Translations under genes and position numbers: made by a program
The notes under the pieces: generated by a model
Seen by the model: only the letters and a program-made list of their open reading frames with translations
Told to the model about the DNA's origin: nothing
The model's database searches: none
Origin: CAYYAU01 sp964469765 [NCBI: uncultured Clostridia bacterium]
GTDB lineage: Bacteria > UBA6262 > WVXT01 > CAYYAU01
Assembly (NCBI GenBank): GCA_964469765.1
Contig: CAYYAU010000024.1
Location: forward strand, 1-10,357
Direction of reading: 5' to 3'
DNA: 10,357 nucleotides
Part shown: positions 6,511-10,357 of the stretch, in pieces
How positions within the stretch are numbered: the first letter of the stretch is position 1
How the letters are laid out: every line of letters begins with the position of its first letter

Positions 6511-8238
6511 CTATCTTTTCTCTCTTAATTTTTTTATTAATTCTGAATACTCCAATGTATTGATAACATTATCTTTTTCAAGCCAACCTCTTCTCGCAAC
6601 ATCTACACCCAAATAGATATACTCCATCTGTTCCAGAAAATGTGCATCTGAACCTATAGATAGGTAAACTCCCATCTCTTTTGCTTTTTTACAATAAATA
6701 TCATATAAATCTAATCTTTCAGGATAGGCATTTATCTCAATAAATGTATTGGTGTCTTTAGCAACCTTTAAAAATTCTTCAATATTTAAAGCATATGCTT
6801 CTCTTTTTCCAATAAGTCTTCCTGTTGGATGAGAAATTATGTTAACATACTTATTCTTCATAGCTTTAATAATTCTTTTTGTAATCTGCTTTTCGTTTTG
6901 TTTAAAACCGGTATGAATTGCAGCAATAACCAAATCTAATCTTTTAAGGATATCATCGCTATAGTCTAATGAACCATCAGAAAGAATATCTACTTCTGTG
7001 GCACATAGTATTTTAAAATCTTTATTTTTTGAGTTAAATTTATTTATCTCTTCAATTTTTTTTAAAAGGACCTTTTCACTAAGACCATTTGCCACTTTTA
7101 AGGATTTAGAATGGTCAGCAATGCCAACCCATTTAAACCCTAACGCTTTTGCTTTCTCTACAATTTCATTAATTGTTGAGGAACCATCGCTATACTTTGA
7201 ATGCACATGCAAATCACCTTTTAAGTCACTGTATATAATTAAAGTGGGAATCTTCCTTTTACGTGCAGTCTCTATCTCATTTCTATTTTCTCTTAATTCA
7301 GGATAAATATACTGTAACCCCAAACGGTTATATATACCCTCTTCATCTTTTCCATACACAAACTCTTCTTTGGTTTTCTTCAATCTATAAAGACCATACT
7401 CATTAATTTTATATCCCTTTTTTATTGCCAATTCTCTTAAGGTTATGTTATGCTCCTTTGAACCAGTAAAGTATAATAATGCAGCTCCATATGAATTTTC
7501 ATCAATAACTCTTAAATCAACTTGAACACCATCCTTTGTAATAATACTGGACTTTGTTTCCCCTTTTACTAAGGCCTCCTTTACAACCGGAAGATGAGTA
7601 AACTTATCCATAATTGCTTTTCTATTCTTTCCAGAGCAAAGAATATCAATATCACCTATTGTCTCTTTCTTTCTTCTTAAACTTCCAGCCATATTTATTT
7701 TTTTTATGTGCGGATAGCTCTTTAACTGGTTTATTATCTGATTAGCTAACATCAACGCTCTATTTAAAAGTATTCTCCCTTTCTCTTGTTTTAAAAGTTC
7801 TATTCCTTTTAAAATATTTTCTTCAGTTTTCTTCCCAAAATGAGGAAGACTTGTAAGTTTTCCTTCTAAAGCTGCTTTTTTTAGTTCTTCAACAGAGGTT
7901 ATCTTCAGTTTTTCATATATTATTTTTGCACTTTTTGGACCAACACCTGGAATTGAAATAATTTTTAAAAGCCCTTCGGGGATTTGCTTTTTTAAATTTT
8001 CAAGTTCGTCTAATCTTCCCTTTTCTAAATATTGTTTTATTCTTTGAGTAATGCCTGTCCCAACCCCTGGAAGGTTCTGTATTTGTTCTGTTTGTATAAC
8101 ATCTTCTATTGGCTGTGGTAACGATGAAATACTCTGTGCAGCCTTTTCAAAGGCACGAATTCTAAAAGTATTCTCACCTTTTAACTCCAAAAGTTTTGCT
8201 ATCTCTAGAAGCAGCTCAGCAACCTCTTTGTTTCTCAT
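6511..8238 (-). CDS. polX: DNA polymerase X family protein with C-terminal PHP domain
   Basis: Family X DNA polymerase/3'-5' exonuclease, a gap-filling base-excision-repair enzyme in bacteria such as Bacillus and Thermus. The 575-aa product has the standard layout. The N-terminal 8-kDa-like region carries helix-hairpin-helix motifs LPGVGTGI (56-63), IPGVGPKSA (96-104) and LPHFGKKT (131-138). The palm carries GSLRRKKETIGDIDIL (185-200), with catalytic D196, D198 and D241, followed by YFTGSKEHN. The PHP domain starts at about residue 340 with DLHVHSKYSDG and contains ADHS, E415, IHTGF, ISHPTGR and GSDAHF; all its metal ligands appear present, so the nuclease is likely active. The length is typical. 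The ATG overlaps the TGA of galT copy 2 (ATGA), which implies translational coupling. A repair polymerase coupled to a sugar-nucleotide enzyme is an odd pairing. Confidence 0.95.
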   Translation of the reverse strand: MRNKEVAELLLEIAKLLELKGENTFRIRAFEKAAQSISSLPQPIEDVIQTEQIQNLPGVGTGITQRIKQYLEKGRLDELENLKKQIPEGLLKIISIPGVGPKSAKIIYEKLKITSVEELKKAALEGKLTSLPHFGKKTEENILKGIELLKQEKGRILLNRALMLANQIINQLKSYPHIKKINMAGSLRRKKETIGDIDILCSGKNRKAIMDKFTHLPVVKEALVKGETKSSIITKDGVQVDLRVIDENSYGAALLYFTGSKEHNITLRELAIKKGYKINEYGLYRLKKTKEEFVYGKDEEGIYNRLGLQYIYPELRENRNEIETARKRKIPTLIIYSDLKGDLHVHSKYSDGSSTINEIVEKAKALGFKWVGIADHSKSLKVANGLSEKVLLKKIEEINKFNSKNKDFKILCATEVDILSDGSLDYSDDILKRLDLVIAAIHTGFKQNEKQITKRIIKAMKNKYVNIISHPTGRLIGKREAYALNIEEFLKVAKDTNTFIEINAYPERLDLYDIYCKKAKEMGVYLSIGSDAHFLEQMEYIYLGVDVARRGWLEKDNVINTLEYSELIKKLREKR

Positions 8239-9272
8239 AAAGCCTTTCTTAAAAATTCTGCAGCATTCTCTGGCAACGGAGGGTTGATATACGTATCATA
8301 TCCCCATTCTAATCCTTGTGCAGGCACTGGATGAGGAAGTATCTCAAAATGCCAGTGATAATCATTTTCTATTGTCTCCCAAATCCCATGTTGAACAGTA
8401 TAATTTGGAACATTATGTAAAACTAAATTAACAGGTGGGTTTTGTAGTAATCTACATATCCTTGTAAAAGAATTTTTTATAATCTTTGACAAATCTAAAA
8501 GTATATCAGAAGCAGTATTTAAAAAATCACAATTGTGTTTTAATGGGAAAAGTAAAACAGAAAATGGGAACTTCGGAGCAAATGGCACAAACCCTACAAA
8601 ATTGTCATTCTTTTCCACAATTCTTTTTTCTATATCAAGTTCCTCTTTTATTATATCGCAAAACATACATCTTTTTTTCTCAATATAGTATTGTTTGGCA
8701 TTAATGAGTTCTTGTTTTATCTCAAATGGAATAAAAGGAAGTCCCAATACATGGGAATGAGAATGAATAATAGAAAAGTTAGGTCCATAATCCTGATTTT
8801 TATAAATTGAAATATATCTTATATTTTTATTTTTCTTTAACTCTTTTATCCTTTGTTGATATGTAATGAGAACATCCTTTAGTTGTTCATAAGAAATTGA
8901 ATAGCCGGTTACCTCAGCAAGTGTCCCTATATGCAAGGGAGTTTCAATAATAATTTCATGAACCCCAAAACCATCAAACTTCTCATAGATAAAGTGTACC
9001 CCTGTTGTGTGTCGTTTAATACTCTCTTTGATATCAACAATCTTAAATTTATTTGGTATAACCCTTACCTTCCAACCAGGAGTGTTTGCAGTTGTGGCAA
9101 ACTTGCGAATTGCAAATACTTCGGATAAGGTATCAAGTTCGTTTCCTTCACAAAAAGGGCAGTGTGTCCTTATTTCCTTTCTGGTTGTCAAGTAATCTAA
9201 AGGAGCGGATTCTTTCCTTGTTCCGGTAATAACCCACTTCCCAGTAAAAGGATCTTTCCGTAATTCAGACAT
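8235..9272 (-). CDS. GalT-family protein with HxHxH active site (copy 2)
   Basis: A 345-aa HIT-superfamily nucleotidyltransferase-like protein, homologous along its length to the galT at 5378-6382. It has CPFC (38-41), GVHEIIIE with H105, CMFC (202-205), and DYHWHFEILPHPVP near the end. The active-site segment reads IIHSHSHVLG (168-177): H172 is the expected nucleophile, but the phosphate-contacting Gln of transferases is His at 174, giving HxHxH as in HIT hydrolases. It may therefore be a phosphorylase, a hydrolase or a transferase with another substrate, and I give no gene symbol. The start is ATG at 9272 with AAGGGGG (9278-9284) 5 nt upstream; a TTG at 9287 would add five residues but lies inside the ribosome-binding region. 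It overlaps polX by 4 nt and follows rnfE after 65 nt. Confidence 0.85.
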   Translation of the reverse strand: MSELRKDPFTGKWVITGTRKESAPLDYLTTRKEIRTHCPFCEGNELDTLSEVFAIRKFATTANTPGWKVRVIPNKFKIVDIKESIKRHTTGVHFIYEKFDGFGVHEIIIETPLHIGTLAEVTGYSISYEQLKDVLITYQQRIKELKKNKNIRYISIYKNQDYGPNFSIIHSHSHVLGLPFIPFEIKQELINAKQYYIEKKRCMFCDIIKEELDIEKRIVEKNDNFVGFVPFAPKFPFSVLLFPLKHNCDFLNTASDILLDLSKIIKNSFTRICRLLQNPPVNLVLHNVPNYTVQHGIWETIENDYHWHFEILPHPVPAQGLEWGYDTYINPPLPENAAEFLRKAL

Positions 9273-9277
9273 ATATT

Positions 9278-9284
9278 CCCCCTT
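9278..9284 (-). promoter_or_regulatory. Ribosome binding site fixing the start of GalT copy 2
   Basis: AAGGGGG on the minus strand lies 5 nt before ATG at 9272, which favours that start over the in-frame TTG at 9287. Confidence 0.7.
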
Positions 9285-9305
9285 CAAAAGACTCAGCTTG
9301 CTATC

Positions 9306-9325
9306 CCTGCCTGACAGCCGGCAGG
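9306..9325. repeat. GC-rich hairpin between rnfE and GalT copy 2
   Basis: Arms CCTGCC (9306-9311) and GGCAGG (9320-9325) flank an 8-nt loop, and an alternative GCCTG/CAGGC pairing is also possible. It is strongly GC-rich against an AT-rich background. In the direction of transcription no U-run follows directly, so it is not a classical terminator. It could be a REP-like element or moderate expression between rnfE and the downstream genes. Confidence 0.5.
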
Positions 9326-9337
9326 CGGGAGTGTAGT

Positions 9338-9931
9338 TCAGCTTCTACTTTTTTTTATCCAATTAAGTATAACCATCAAAAATCCTATTGTAAGAAATCC
9401 ACCAGGTGGAAAAATCATAAGCATCATCGGATGAGATAAAAATTTAGCTGAACCAAAGATTCTTCCAAAACCAAGAATTTCTCTAATAATTCCTATCAGT
9501 GTTATCACTATTGTAAAACCTATACCCATTCCAATACCATCAATAAATGAATAAAACACACTGTTCCTTGAAGCAAACATTTCTGCCCGACCAAGAATAA
9601 CGCAATTTACAACAATTAAAGGAATAAAAACCCCTAACGATTTATGTAATATAGGAAAATATGCCCATATAATATAATCTGTAATGGTTACAAAGGTCGA
9701 AATTACTATTATAAAAATGGGTATTCTTAATTGATGAGGAACAAACCTTTTAACACTTGAAATAATAGTATTTGAACAAACCAAAACAAACAAGGTTGCT
9801 AATCCCATTCCTAATGAATTAATAGCGGTTGTGGAAACTGCAAGAACAGGACATAAACCAATCATCAAAACCAAAATTGGATTTTCATCTAAAACACCTT
9901 TTTTTAATATTGTGTATATTATTTTTACCAT
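9338..9931 (-). CDS. rnfE: Electron transport complex subunit RnfE
   Basis: Membrane subunit of the Rnf complex, which couples electron flow between ferredoxin and NAD to Na+ or H+ translocation; paralogous to NqrD. The 197-aa product has the family signature NPILVLMIGLCPVLAVS (17-33) and VNCVILGRAE (108-117). C27 and C110 correspond in position and spacing to NqrD Cys29 and Cys112, which in Na+-NQR help bind an intramembrane [2Fe-2S] cluster. About six hydrophobic helices cover the length, and the size is normal. It starts 7 nt after a moeA-like gene, with an AAGGA overlapping that gene's stop region. In most bacteria rnfE sits between rnfG and rnfA/rnfB. Here the next gene is galT-like, so it is separated from its usual operon partners at least on the downstream side. 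Confidence 0.92.
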   Translation of the reverse strand: MVKIIYTILKKGVLDENPILVLMIGLCPVLAVSTTAINSLGMGLATLFVLVCSNTIISSVKRFVPHQLRIPIFIIVISTFVTITDYIIWAYFPILHKSLGVFIPLIVVNCVILGRAEMFASRNSVFYSFIDGIGMGIGFTIVITLIGIIREILGFGRIFGSAKFLSHPMMLMIFPPGGFLTIGFLMVILNWIKKSRS

Positions 9932-9937
9932 AACGTG

Positions 9938-10357
9938 CTAATCCTTAAACACATAACCTTTCCAAGGAAAAAGTTCAACATCTACCACATCACCTGTTAC
10001 TATCTTTGAACTCTTTTCAGGAACAACTAAAATGCCATCAGCTTTACTTACAGAGCTCAAAATACCTGAACCTTGATTTCCGGTAAGGAAAACGTATTTT
10101 CCATCAATCTTCACTCTTAAAAAATGTCTTTTACAGTCTTTTTTTTCATAACTTCCTCTAAATAAAAACCGCTTTTCAGTTTTAGGAAACTTTGTATTTA
10201 GCATTTTTTCTATAACGGGTTTTACAAATTCTAAAAACCCAATAAAGACCAATACAGGGTTTCCGGGAAGACAAAATACAAATGTATTACTGAGTTTACC
10301 AAAACTCAATGGTTTTCCAGGTTTCATAGCTACCTGCCAGAAACTTTCTTTGTATCC
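9938..10357 (-). CDS. moeA: Molybdopterin molybdenumtransferase MoeA, C-terminal part (5' end outside window)
   Basis: MoeA inserts molybdate into adenylylated molybdopterin to complete the molybdenum cofactor. The frame is open to the window edge, giving 139 visible residues. They begin GYKESFWQVAMKPGKPLSFG, whose VAMKPGKP motif is characteristic of MoeA. Next comes CLPGNPV (the GLPGNPVS motif of the family), and then the C-terminal beta-barrel domain with GNQGSGILSSVSKADG and GDVVDVELF. An internal ATG at 10327 is part of the VAMKPGKP motif and is not the start. Family members are about 400 aa, so roughly 260 N-terminal residues lie beyond the edge. It ends 6 nt before the rnfE start codon, consistent with one transcript. 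A tungsten-handling homologue is possible. Confidence 0.9.
   Translation of the reverse strand, partial: GYKESFWQVAMKPGKPLSFGKLSNTFVFCLPGNPVLVFIGFLEFVKPVIEKMLNTKFPKTEKRFLFRGSYEKKDCKRHFLRVKIDGKYVFLTGNQGSGILSSVSKADGILVVPEKSSKIVTGDVVDVELFPWKGYVFKD

Noticed and set aside
7000-9195. Several plus-strand open frames of 60-100 codons
   Set aside because: They are antisense shadows of polX and GalT copy 2, with low-complexity, Ser/Phe/Leu-rich translations.
1-10357. Archaeal host, suggested by ApgM, RAM and GatE-like GAD
   Set aside because: A consensus TTGACA/TATACT promoter, a bacterial lipoprotein signal, full bacterial ribosome binding sites and PolX-PHP fit a bacterium better; transfer or shared ancestry can explain the archaeal-like genes.

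Overview
The window is AT-rich, and every gene I can support lies on the minus strand, so gene order is read from right to left. The organism looks like a bacterium. Most starts carry strong AGGAGG-type ribosome binding sites, cstA has an almost perfect -35/-10 promoter, one protein has a bacterial lipoprotein signal, and an RnfE subunit is present. Several genes have an archaeal flavour: an archaeal-type phosphoglycerate mutase, a stand-alone RAM domain and a GatE-like GAD domain. The intergenic regions carry short degenerate repeats and GC-rich hairpins. I cannot name the lineage; an uncultivated anaerobic bacterial phylum is a reasonable guess, not a demonstration.

Right part (10357 to 8235): the 3' end of a moeA-like molybdopterin gene is followed after 7 nt by rnfE, a membrane subunit of the Rnf ion-pumping complex, without its usual rnfA/rnfB neighbours downstream. 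Then comes a galT-like gene (copy 2), whose stop overlaps the start of the next gene by 4 nt.

Middle (8238 to 5378): a PolX DNA polymerase with a complete C-terminal PHP nuclease domain is coupled to galT copy 2 and followed by galT copy 1. Copy 1 keeps the transferase HxHxQ motif. Copy 2 has HxHxH and may catalyse something else.

Left part (5261 to 1): a 76-aa stand-alone Lrp/AsnC ligand-binding (RAM) domain, a 118-aa stand-alone GAD domain resembling that of archaeal GatE, an oligopeptide-binding lipoprotein, a cofactor-independent phosphoglycerate mutase, and the start of the CstA pyruvate/peptide transporter under its own promoter.

Functionally, the window mixes sugar metabolism (two GalT-like proteins, phosphoglycerate mutase), peptide or carboxylate uptake (binding lipoprotein, CstA), energy conservation (RnfE) and cofactor synthesis (MoeA). 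The most unusual part is the pair of small solitary domains, RAM and GAD, next to a peptide-binding protein. Their relatives bind amino acids or belong to tRNA-aminoacylation enzymes, so an amino-acid or tRNA-charging sensor is a possible but unproven reading.
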